DNA of 64,000 nt from Bursaphelenchus xylophilus. Its lineage: Eukaryota > Nematoda > Chromadorea > Rhabditida > Aphelenchoididae. Each line of letters opens with the position of its first letter. Position 1 is the first letter of the stretch. Made by a program: the position numbers and the translations under genes. Below are positions 34,701 through 46,300 of this stretch, piece by piece. The DNA is taken from positions 7,068,001 through 7,132,000 of the forward strand of contig CAJFCV020000003.1 in the NCBI GenBank assembly GCA_904066235.2, in the 5' to 3' direction. A model generated the notes under the pieces. The model saw only the letters and a list, made by a program, of their open reading frames with translations, had not been told where the DNA came from and did not search any database.

Positions 34701-35503
34701 AGCGTGTTCGTGATCCTGTCCACTTCCTTTTCGCCTGTATAAACATATCCTCGAAGGGACTCTTTATTCGAATATTTCCCCGAATACAGGGCCAACGGGC
34801 TATTCCGGAAGACATTGATAGTCCAATTGGTCACAAAAGGATGGGTTCTTGGAGGTTCGACGGATTCGTGGAGACGCCTCGACTTGAGAAAACGATGGGT
34901 TGTAAGGTCCCTCTTGGCTGGCTTTTTTGCTAAAAATTTAATCGTCAGTCACGTGTTTCGCAGGCAACGGTCCATTATGGGCAGATGCCATAAAGGCCAG
35001 ACCATTATGGGCACATTTTTAAAATCCTTGCAAATATGCTCAACATCTCTGTATTTCTGTAAAAAATGTGTATTTTACGTATTCTTTACCCTTTTTCTTA
35101 AGTAGTAATGTTAAAAAATAATGTTTGGATCTTTTTCTGAAAATCTTGATTTGGGTATTTTCGATGGTGCTGATTTCAAAAAGCATTTACATTTTATCAG
35201 ATTTTTACTTTTTTCTTAAGTTGTACTGTAAAGTAGTAATTAGTAACAATCAGAAAAATTAACGTCTTTTTCGTAATCAGCATACTTTATTAAAAAGAAT
35301 TCGCTAAAATTTTTAGCTAAAAGCATCCCTAATCAATTTATTCACGGGTTAAAGGTAATATTTCTGCTTCTCTCCTAAAAGTCAAAATCTAAAATGCAAA
35401 TGTACTTACATTCGAACACTTCCAACGTTGAGGCTGAGGTCCCAGGTTGGTCTGACAGTATATTTGGCTCTTTCTTCTGCCCAAAATCCGAAGATTTTGG
35501 CAT
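31795..35503 (-). CDS. Large nuclear-type protein of unrecognised family (about 935 aa)
   Basis: Eight exons (35410-35503, 34687-34929, 34076-34587, 33761-34003, 33502-33699, 32820-33440, 32258-32755, 31795-32193) close in frame. A 6-nt microexon at 34629-34634 may add two residues. The N-terminal third is globular and basic (KRDLTTHRFLKSRRLHES, then VTNWTINVFRNSPLALYSGK). A Cys/His cluster follows around CCIFTKHRNGKISRC, FNSKLC and AVCSFHYQ, a possible zinc-binding unit. Then come acidic/lysine-rich stretches, SP sites, KKRKYTR-type nuclear signals, and a low-complexity N/S/T/P/Q C-terminus. The composition suggests a chromatin or transcription co-factor; that is inference. An acceptor (ATTTACAG) lies 12 bases before the ATG at 35503. 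I could not assign a family. Confidence 0.75.
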
Positions 35504-38500
35504 TTTTATTTACCCTGTAAATTATATAGATAAACTGGTCTAAAACAAGGCGTTTAAATGTGGCGATCACTATAAAAAGCTGACAAAGGCATTATTTCAA
35601 AGCGAAAATAGTTGAGTGAAAAATACGTGTGAACCGCTTTGGAGAAAAAACGAAGGAAAGACCTCGTAATAACAGATTTTAGATCCGAAAATAAGAAAAT
35701 TCTCCATAAAACGTCAATTTCCCTCTAAAAAGTACATGTAGACAATCAAAACATACAGGAACGTCCCGAAAACACTTCACATTCAAAAGTGTAAATAAAA
35801 AATCTCAAGAAGGCTCGAATTCAATGCAAAACAACGTTTTCTTTAACTCGAAAACGACTTTCAGCAATGTAATTGATCTCAACGTCGTCAGATCACACCA
35901 CCCAGATACCTATTTATTAAATTTCGAACGCCAATCATGGGTTCGCAACTCAAAAACAGTCGTCTATCTAACTTCTCTGAACATCGACATAAATAAATAC
36001 AAAACTCGATAAAAGAAATGAAAATTAACACGTTTTCGATGAAAAATACTTGCTGACAACAGGTCTAATAATCGAGATTCAAATAAAAATGAAACAAAAC
36101 ATTCGGAAGGAAATTCTCTCAAAAGAAAAAAATCCTTTTTTTTCAAACCACGGTAACATCGAAACGAGGACCCAGATGGAGAGACTGCGTGGGAGGAAGA
36201 GACGGACAGAGAAAAAGCGCAGTGCGTCTATGAAATTCTGCGTCCTTTTCGAGCGCCCGCACTTGTTCGTTTCGTCTCGTCTATGGGGCAACTTTGCGGA
36301 AGTCTTGGGCTCTTTTCCCGCCGAAATATTTTCAATCAACAACACAATTAATATAGGCACGGGAGATGTCCGGAGGAAAATTCGGTAATTTTAAATAAAC
36401 AGTGGGCACCATAAGCGCAGTTTTGAAAAAAATACTTTCAAAATGTCTTATAAACGAGAAAAAGAAGGGAAGGGGAAGTTTAAGTAAACCTGCACGGATT
36501 ACAAGTTATAAATCAAAGAGTGCATGAGTATAATAATAGTCACAGCAGAAAGAAATTGAAGCCTCAGGTCGTCAACGGAAAGTGGCGCCAACCGAACAAG
36601 TCATCAGACATATTGGGGACGACCTTGAAGTGGTCATTTAAACTGTCCGATCAACTTTTTCCGTCTTAATCTGCAGCCATCTAGATCAGTGATTAGAAAC
36701 GGGACTTTTAGGTGCTCAGAACTCAATTATATTTTTACTACATCCACTGAGATTGCGTTGTTATGTCTACCGGCCCTATATGTAAATGGTGCCATCGGCC
36801 ACGTCGGTCGACGGCAACCTTATTTCGAAGACAGGTAGACTTTATTTTGGCTTAAAGCCTGTCTTTAAAGTGTTTGCTACCATCTTTGTCATCTTATGAC
36901 TTCCCATCGGAGTTCTCCTAAAGATGCAGACACCGAAAAGAGAAACCCTTACCATGCAGTTGAAATACCCAAAAACGATCATAAAGTGCAAATACCTTAT
37001 ACCAGCGAATTCCTCCATTCCTTCATTCCCCCTCTCTTTTGCCTCCCGTGACAAAAAATAAAAATCGTTCGAAAAAAACTGGAAGTAAAGGGGGAAAACA
37101 GGCCCACAAAAAGAGCCTGCAGGCGAGAACCGAGACTAGTGTAAGCCGTCTCCCTTTTTTTATTTATTCTCTAGCTCGCCAAGGTCTCTTAAGGCATGCG
37201 ACCTTTCCGTCTCCTACTTTAAGGTTTTACCGCCAAATCAATAAACGGACGGGATTCCACATGGATATTGATTATGCTGAGAGATTGCACTCAAGCAGGT
37301 CTCCGGAAGGACTTTTTGGAGCTAATTGATCGATAATACTATGATACTGACAGTAAAAAATATTACTTTGGTGTTAAATAGTTAATTTTCATCTGTATTT
37401 TTGAGTTATTTGAGGATGATGATGTTCATTGCAGCCTTTCGTATTTGTCAGGATGTAAAGCTGGCCTTCTAAAGTCCATTTTCAGTGACAATTAAGATTA
37501 TGACGTCCACCCGTACATCTATATTTGCAATATTTGTTATGATTTTTGCCACAAGAAAAATTTTTCATACTTTTTGAAAGCACATCAAGATAACTTAAAA
37601 CTACAAAATAAATTCTGGATAACAATTTCCAAATCACTGTTTGTTTTTGTCCAGTATTATGAAAGCGATCTGCAGTTCAAAATAATCGTTATTAAATATT
37701 GTGGGAATTGGAAGGGCTACTCGCCCCGTTCCCAGTAGCATTAATTTCGGCTTTTGTGGCCTCTCCGAGTGTGCCCTTCTCTTTCCCACACGCGAATAAC
37801 GAATATTGTTTGGGGTCGGCGGACTAAGTCCGCTCTTCGGTTCCCATTGACTCGCGCAGGACAAAAGTTGGAGAGTTATGTAAGAAATGCAGATGACTAA
37901 TGGATAATGAATGGACTGGGATTGGGAACGGACGCTTGCTTTGGTTCGGGATTTGTATTCAAAACGGATTGGAGACTTCGAGTTGGAGGGTGGGGATTAC
38001 GGTAGAAATGGAGATTGTGATTGTTGCTGCCTAAACTTAAAATATGGAAGTGCGTGCACAGTAAGGTTTTATAAAACGCTGCTCCGAATAAGGTCACTGT
38101 CATCCGTAAAGTGTTGTCCATGGTAGAGAAAATTGGGGTAGGTATACTTGTGAAACAGAGTGGAGTTTCTAAAAAGTTTTTTATCGCTGACTATTACTCC
38201 GCACCAATAATCTATTTTTCTCATTCCCACTATTTTTTATCCCGTACTTATAGCATGGCATGATTGCGCAACGCACGACTTTTGAACAGATATTATGTTC
38301 TGATTGGCTCCCTTCCTTGTTGAGGGGGGAATTAATATAAGAGATCAAAACGCTTAAGGGAATCTAATCAGAGGAAATTCCACACTCTCGGTGAAGTGCT
38401 AAAAAATTATTCTTTTATCGCTGATTATGCAATTCCGACTTGCGAAATCTTACGTGTTTAAATTAGCTGAAGCCCAGTTCTATTGGTTGATTTCCTTCAA

Positions 38501-39448
38501 GATATCCCTCCTTTTTTCCTCAGCGCATCCCTTTTCCAAGTTCCCAATCCCATCCTATTTGTCCACTCTAATGACTTTTACAATGTTTGTCAACACATTA
38601 ATTCCCACTTTCTTTGCTGTCGTCGTATCTTCTTGTGAAGATGACGCATTTTCCCATAAAACTTTTTTCTTTTGATTCCGCGCTTCAGTGGGTCAAAACG
38701 CGAGAGGGAAATCAAGGGAAACGAGTGATGGAGATGAGGGATGGGAACGTGAACAGCTCACATTTCTGAAGGTCTTTCGGCTTCAGATTCGCACTGATTG
38801 TGATAAATCAACTTAGGATTTTTTTTAGCGTACAGTAAGCCTTGGTCTAACGGAAATATTTAAAGTTATTTTATTTTCTTTTGGACTTTTCACATCTCAA
38901 TGGCTATTACAGCTTAATCCCTATCCTATTCTCTTTGTCCGCTCAGTGGTTGTAAAACCCCGGTGATTTACTGCAAAATTGACACTGTAATAATAAGCAG
39001 GCTCTATTTTCTTTTCACATTCGCATAAAGAATGATTCCTTTGCGGCCTTTTTTAGGTCTTTCCTGGGAGTTCTCTAATGCACTCGCATAAATTGACCTG
39101 GGAAAGTGGGCGGAGTCCGGGCTGGGGATATGGGTGGGACCGCTGGTCATTGATGGAAGGCCATTTACCGGAAGCTCAGTCTAATCTACAAGGATGTGGG
39201 GGATGGGTTGGCATTACATAATGCTTTCCTATTCTAAAAGTCATCATTTTTCTAAATTATGCAGTCGATTTTATTCATTTTGTATACTCATTGAAAAGCA
39301 AATATCTTTGTAGTAAATGACAACTTGTTATGTTTGATTGCAATTTTTACATATTTATGAGACTTTATTGCGTTATAAACGATAACATTGATTTTTATAA
39401 CAGAAATCTTTATATCATTGTTTTTTTTCAGTATAACTAGTATTTACC
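35504..39448. other. 3.9-kb gene-poor region
   Basis: No exon chain could be supported on either strand. A lysine-rich frame at 37039-37140, followed by a GTAAGCC donor-like site, is the only faint candidate for an upstream exon of the gene at 39449. The TTTTTTTTCAG acceptor at 39421-39431 implies a leader exon somewhere upstream or trans-splicing. Confidence 0.45.
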
Positions 39449-39783
39449 ATGCCCCCAACTGATGTCTGCCTCGATGCTGAGACGAGTTCAACCTCATCTT
39501 TCGAAAGCCCCGTCAGTTTTCAATCGGAGAATGATGAACCGTGTGGAATAAGGAGTCAGGAAGATTTCTTGAGGTTGAAGATGATACACAAAGTAAAGAA
39601 TCAGGAATATCAGGACTATGTTTGCACTCTCTGGCTACAGAATGCTCAAGCAGAACAGGAAAAGAGTATGGAAGCGATGAGAAGATACTTTGAAAAGTAC
39701 GTTGCTTTCTGACACACAACTTTTGATATTTGAATATCGTACTTACCCCCATTTCCAGCAAACAGAAAACGTTACATCGGTGA
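39449..39783 (+). CDS. Small helical protein, unknown function
   Basis: Exons 39449-39696 and 39759-39783 give 90 aa, ending RRYFENKQKTLHR. Without splicing the frame stops slightly earlier at 39712 (ending KYVAF, 87 aa). The N-terminal 40 residues are Ser/Glu-rich and probably disordered. Residues about 43-90 form a charged helix (SQEDFLRLKMIHKVKNQEYQ, then QNAQAEQEKSMEAMRRYF), perhaps a coiled coil. A strong acceptor lies 18 bases before the ATG. The product is unrecognised. Its stop lies 241 bp from the convergent PEPT gene end. Confidence 0.55.
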
Positions 39784-40023
39784 TCCTCCCCCTTGCACTG
39801 ACCCCTTATTGTGCCAAGATGTATATTTACATTTCCCGGTGCTCATATTTTAATTTTTGTCTGTGTTTTATGATGATTGACATATTAATTCCAATAAATA
39901 TGTGATTATTTATTACAGTATTTAAATCGGACAAGCCTTGTTTCCTATGATAATTCGAGGTTTTATAAATACATTCAGAGCGGGGGAATCTCCCGCTCCC
40001 TTGACCCCGCTTGTCTTGTTGTT

Positions 40024-42821
40024 CTAGCCGTTCACAGCCAATCTTTCGTTGTCTTCTTCGATGTGCTCATTCTCCATGGGAAAGCTGATCATTCCCATGG
40101 AGATGGCGTCGTTGCGGCTGATCTTTCTCTCCAATTTTGATTTCTTTCTTCTCGATTCGGTGTATTCGACCCGATAAGTGTAATGGAAATTGGCCAGATA
40201 TGCCAAGACAAGGGCATCCAAATGCACCATGGTGGCGTAAAATAACAGCTCCCAAATGGACAGCTGGTCCCGGGAAAAGATTCCCAGCTTCTCGATTACG
40301 ATTACAACTACATCACCAAAGGCAATCGTCGATAACCAAAAGGCCTAAAGGATTGTTTTCAGAGGTTTCAGACTCCATTCAGTTTTAAATTAAGCATAAC
40401 CCGTAAATGGCTTACTTGAATAATCGCCTTCATTGAGGGTGCTGCTTGTGTAAATGCAAATTCATTTCCCGTTATTTGGAATAAACATTCAGCCAAAACA
40501 CTCAAGAAGATCTGTGGAGCTTGCCAAAGGAGATGAATTTGATTATCCATTACGTAGTTCAAGGTGGATACATTGGCCGCTTCTCTGTTCTGATCTATTT
40601 CCAGCATGGTTAAGTAAACGCCTCCAGCTTTGAATCTTGAGAATTCGTGTTTCATCGGATAATGTTCAGAGTTATTGACCAGAAACAGATGCCATCGGCC
40701 TTGTTTGACAAATTGCTTTTCGAATTGTGTAGAATTTATATCAGATTCTGATTCCATAGGCTTAAAAAAGTAATAATCATTTGGTTTTGTTGGATTGCAG
40801 TCAGTAATCGTTGCATTATCATCATCTTTTTGCCGGCATAATGCCAAGGAGATGTTTTGAGCATTCAAAACGACATATCTAAAAGAAAAGTCACTTGAAT
40901 TACGGTAACCCACGCTTGACTAAATGCTCCATTGGCCTGAGTTGTCTTCCTTGGATCCAATTTCATTTTTATCATTTTTTTCGGGGATATCAAGATGTTA
41001 TACATTCCTTTTGGAGCTAATTCTAGAGGCTGGTATTCATGCGAGTCATTTTTGTAGGCGCAGTTTTCTCCACCGTAATATACTTCAATGTTATTGGAGC
41101 CTGGAACTAGGCGCAGAAAAGACTCAGAAGATGATTGTTGAAGATTTTCCTAAAAGAAATTAAATTCTTTATGATAAGTTACCGTCCATTGAGAAACATC
41201 AAAAGTGCCAACAGTTGAGTTGATTGTAATCCGGCAGTCTCGAATATTGGTTGTAAATGTGACAAAAGACTGATGTATTGAAGGTAGAGGTGTCGAATAG
41301 GCCTGAAATAATGTTGTTCTGCGAATGGGCTTACATCTATTCTGGACTGGACAACTGCAGCTATCCAAAAAGCAAATCCCGCGACGACTGTTCCGGCTAC
41401 CATCTTTCTCAACGGCCTATACATATAGGAATCTTATATTTTGAATTTTTTAAACGTACGTGACTTTGAAGAACTGATCTACGGTCGGATAAACAACTCC
41501 ATTTAAAAATGGAATCAATACGAGCACCAGTAACGGATAGATGACACTTAACTGATCGGGGAGGATTTGGAAATGGTCGGTTATATTGGGATCCATCTCT
41601 AGGGCCTGGAGGATCCATTTGGCTCCTCTCATCGCATTTAGGGAAAAATAAATACCTGCGGGGATAAAGATGACCAATACTTTTATTACGGTGCGGATAT
41701 CTGATACCAGAACCTTCTAGAAATTTTATATTATTTTTTTAAAATTATTTAATATCATAACAAAACGAATGATAATTACCTTGGCACAATACCCATTAGA
41801 TCCATTGTCTTTTGTTTGTCGGCAATCTTTGTCTTTATTGCAATCATGCTCATCCAAACTGTAATCCAAAAAGCGGCCACATTTATTACTCGACTTTCTG
41901 TAATTTCTCAAGGCTTCCTAAAATGAAATACATAACTTTGTATCATATTTTGCGACTGGAACTTACCTTTATAGTATCATAGACCTGTTTGAAGACATTA
42001 TTTGTTGGAGGTTTCTTGATGTAGTAGACTGAGCCGAGGCCAAAGCAAATTGTGGCCACGGCCATAAGTAAAGTCGGAATTCCAAAACATAAGGGGTAAC
42101 AAGAGTCTTTGCCGAGGCATGGGAGGGCTGAAAAATTATTTTTTTTTTCTATTCTGAGTCATTAACCACGACATAATTTTTTTTGTTTGAAAGTGACCAT
42201 AAAGGATGACAACATACTTCTAACAATCGGAGAGACCAGGAAAGTTATCGTAGCGCCAACATTAATGGAAAAGTAGAAGATGGAGAAGAACAAGGAGATC
42301 ATGACCAGTTGTTTTGGATCGAATTGGTCTCCTCCAAAGGTGCTTACACATGGTTTGATTCCTCCCGTTCCAATACCAATTATAAATAAGGCCAACAAAT
42401 CGACTCCTGGATGGAATGCCGTTCCCGGATTAAAGGTCGCGGAATATGTTAGTAATGCTTGACCGAGGGTATAGACTACTGATAGGATGAATATTGTTCT
42501 ATAATCAGCGAATATGTAGATTAGTAATGACGAGTATTCAAAAATATGAACTCACTTAAATTTGCCGATATATCCATCAGCCAAAATTGATCCCAAAAAA
42601 GGCGATGTGTAACATGTAATAGAGAAGAATTGAGTTGCAATTACTGCATCGCTTCTTTGGAAATTAACAACATTCAAAAAATACAACATCAATGTGTTCA
42701 TGATGCCATAATAAGAGAATCTTTCGAAGAATTCCTGCAGAATAATGAAGAAGGTCCACTTTGGCCAGAGACGATACATCTCCCGCCATGTTTTGGCTGT
42801 CTCTGGAGGTGATTCTGTCAT
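40024..42821 (-). CDS. POT/PEPT-family proton-coupled oligopeptide transporter (SLC15-like)
   Basis: Ten exons (42556-42821, 42218-42498, 41967-42127, 41780-41917, 41460-41716, 41335-41416, 41183-41302, 40914-41149, 40416-40878, 40024-40344) give 774 aa. Family marks: the N-terminal EFFERFSYYGIMNTL (ExxERFxYYG motif), GSILADGYIGK, and GTGGIKPCVSTFGGDQF. These are followed by the SPIVRTLPCLGKDSCYPLCFG segment typical of animal PepT. TM segments continue with LRKMVAGTVVAGFAFWIAAV, then a large extracellular loop rich in N-glycosylation sites (about 430-620), then the last helices. It should import di- and tripeptides with protons at the plasma membrane. C. elegans has several pept genes and I cannot assign the ortholog. 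One intron is only 35 nt (40879-40913). Confidence 0.92.
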
Positions 42822-43390
42822 CTTGAAACTGTCGGGGTTTAAGGCAACAAAATGGAGTTTCAATTCGCAAAGAAAACACCCACGAATATTGTAAAGGAAA
42901 TAAAAAGGTAAACGGTACACTAACGTTTATTATTTAAAAGATAAACAAAGATCCGGCTACCTGAGAACATAACAGGATATTGGTATTATTATTGTGGGCG
43001 ATTGTTTTGGGGAAATGCCAATTCAAGGTCGAATTATCAAAAACATTGACACTCCCTTTAATCCCCGAAAAAACATCAAATCGATGTTACAAATACGAAT
43101 TTAGAGACAATACTTTCAGACCATCTCTACAGTACTTATCTCTCATCAAACATTGGGAAATTTGTCCTCTCTCCATCTTCCTCGAAATTCTCTAAAAAAT
43201 GGACTTTCGGAAGGTCGAATCTAAGATACGATCGCTGTTTTTGCAGTAAAAAAACGAGTGTTGAGGTGATTGATGAAACTTAGACCTAGCGGAAGCAGCC
43301 AGTTTTTGAGAGGACATTCAGATTGCAATCAGGATAAGGAAAAAATATTTTTTGTCATCAAAAAATGTAGTTGTATTAGTAACGGCAGTT
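42822..43390. other. PEPT upstream region
   Basis: 569 bp between the PEPT start and the stop of the 7TM receptor gene upstream. No acceptor or promoter motif is decisive. Short open frames here look like chance. Confidence 0.4.
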
Positions 43391-46300
43391 TTATACAGAA
43401 GTTTGTTGGATTGATAATTGGGTACTTGACAGAGATGTGAATGAAAAAAGTCGAGGCTTCCGGGCTTTCAAGATAGTTAGGGTATCCATTAGCAAGGGCC
43501 TGAAGCAGAACATTCAAAATTTTATTTTTTTATGTTTAGTTTACCGATTAAAAATCAACGGTAGTATGGCGTTAATGACATCTGATAGCGCCATCGCTGT
43601 AACAGAGGAGACTTGAGAGAGCGGCTAAAAATTTGCATAATTGAATATTTTTATTCGAAAACTTCAAAATTACCGAATACACAAAGAAGACGTTGTTGAC
43701 ATGCTGAGCTCCTTGTCTCCAGGCAGTGTTCACAAAGTGAATGATGCACATAATCAGCAACCTCTTTTCCGGTGTCATCAGTCTCAACTTTTCTCCAGTT
43801 ATCGTTCGTTGAGCAGCGATATGACCCACAGTAATGAGATATATTATAAGTTCACTCAGAAGACAGGCATATACCATGAAACTCCGTCCCCGAATGAACT
43901 CTGCTTTAGGGCAATCTTTATAGTAACTGTAACGATAACAGAAGTAATAAACATGGCATCCTTCTCCTGTAAACATCCAGATCGACACAACGATGATTAT
44001 TATAAACGTGAGCAACGACGAGGCCTGCAGAAACATATTCGAGAATGCGTTAATTTAAATTACAATTTCTAACTTTACATTCAGAGTTCCAAAACCATAA
44101 AGCGCAAGCTAAAACTTGAAATTCATTACTCACATCATAAAAGTTTTTTGTTTCATTGTACGTCTTAAATCTCGGCACACAGATCTCCATGTACCGATTA
44201 ACAGCCAACAAAACTCCCAAAGGCTCGCTGACATAATAAGCAAAGTTGCTGATGACACCCGTTACTGCAATGTAATCAAATCTTTGTCGTTCACAAGTAA
44301 AGCCATAGGGTACCAACATAATGAACAGGATCATGTGACCTGCATTTACAACTCCAATATATCCCAAAAGTCGATAACTAATATTCCGACGGTAATGGGA
44401 ATCTCGGATGATCACCTAAAACAAGAAATATACATATAAAGCGGGAGATAAAAGATTTTCTGAAAAATTTTTGAAATTTTTCTGTTTTTACTTTTTTTTT
44501 AAAAAAAAAGTAAATTTTCAGTTTACTTCAAGGAAAATGCAAAAGAAAGTCAATTTTGTTTCTGGCTTTCCGACTTCAAGGTCGGGAGTAGGACCGGATC
44601 TTACTCCCCGCTCGGAGTCGCCGAAAGTCAGAGCTTGTTTTTACTTTATTCCTCTTTTTGGCCCCGCACTCAGGGGTGGTCAGTGGGCCGGGCCGGCCCG
44701 TGACGGGCCGGCCCGGCCCGGCCCAAACGGGCCGGCCGGGCTCAAAAATGGAAAATTACAAACGGGCCGGGCCCGTCACGGGCCGGGCCGGGCCGGGCCG
44801 CGGGCCTGGGGTTTTTTCCGGCCCGGCCCGGCCCGTCTAAATTACAATGCCAAAGCGTTGGCATTCATTGTTTTCGCGCCGGGAAAATTAATTGATGTTG
44901 TTATAGTTGCTGTTTCTCAAGTTCTAAAACGTTTACAAGTCTATAGTTCCATTATAAAACCACAAAACTATCACATTGACCCTTTACTAGCTATATTAAC
45001 GCCTTTTTTGCCTAAGTTTAGATCCCAAGCTTGGGCGCAGTTCGCAGAACCCTCTATAAACGGGCCTGCACGGGCCGGGCCGGGCCAGGCCCGTCACGGG
45101 CCGGGCCGGGCCGGGCCTGGAAAAAGACTAGACGGGCCGGGCCGGGCCGGTAATTAGACGGGCCGGGCCGCGGGCCGAAAATCGGAAAAATAGGGTCCGC
45201 TGACCACCCCTGCCCGCACTGCAGGTTGCAAGGTTGATGCCAAGTCTTTCCCTGATGTGTCAAGTTTTTCTCTTCCGAAAAAATTATTTTTACGTTTGTG
45301 CGACGTTGTGAAGGTATGTTCTCCACGAAGATGGGCTGGAAAGTGATCAAGTAAGTTAGCATTGGCAAGAGGAGATGTACGTTTTTCATTTGACATCAAA
45401 AATTTCCATTTTATTTCAGAGAAAGGTACAAAATTTTTCCAATTCGTAAAGCTTCATGACCATGGATAATGTAAGTGAGATTATCTCATTTTTTGCTACG
45501 ACGTCAAGATTCTAAGTCGGGAAACGTTTAGAGGAGACCCCACTCTCATGTATATTCTCCATGTATGAAACCCCATAAATTTTGAGGAATAACGACGTAA
45601 AAATTTCAAATACTATACTAACTTTCCAAAAGTATGTTATACTAAAGTAAAACCTATGCAAACTATGTTCAAGTTATTGTAACAACGTTATTTGAGCCTT
45701 ATTACGTTATTACCTCAGTTTAGAACGCATTCGTGGCAAAAATCCGGCAGATCTGAGCGGATTTCGATATTGTACATGACACCTAGAAATCGAAATTGGT
45801 GGCGTTTGATAGATAGAGTATATAACAAAACTAAAGTGAGGTGTCCTCTAGAACTCGCCAGCCTAGAACTGTTAACTCCAATAACGGAACAAAAAACGCG
45901 ATAAGCGCACTTACATTATCCATGGTCATGAAGCTTTACGAATTGGAAAAAATTTGTACCTTTCTCTGAAATAAAAGGAAAATTTTTGGTGTCAAATGAA
46001 AAAAGTACATCTCCTCTTGCTAATGCTAACTTACTTGATCACTTTTCAGCCCATCTTCGTGGAGAAAATAGATTCACAACTTCAAAAAAAAATCAAAACG
46101 TTTCTTCCGGGAGAGAGAAATTTGACACATCTGGAATTCCCGGGCGCAGCTCGCAAAAATAGTTTTGAAGAAAATAAATTGGCGTGCAGGTGAGTAAAAA
46201 CGGCATCCTACTCACCAGCCAAAATGGGCGAGCCATTTTTGTTTCAACTTTGCGGATCGACCTTTTGGCGAGCCATTTTTGATCCAACTTTCCAAAAATT

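Noticed and set aside
37039..37329. Lysine-rich start of a 96-codon plus-strand frame
   Set aside because: The basic run is short, the remainder looks random, and no acceptor/donor chain to the gene at 39449 could be drawn.
40934..41163. Plus-strand frames within the PEPT and receptor genes
   Set aside because: Antisense shadows of well-supported minus-strand exons.
44471..45157. 228-codon plus-strand open frame through the GGGCCGG tracts
   Set aside because: It is open because GC-rich repeats lack stop codons. Composition is almost all G, P, R and A, and the frame starts inside a terminal inverted repeat.
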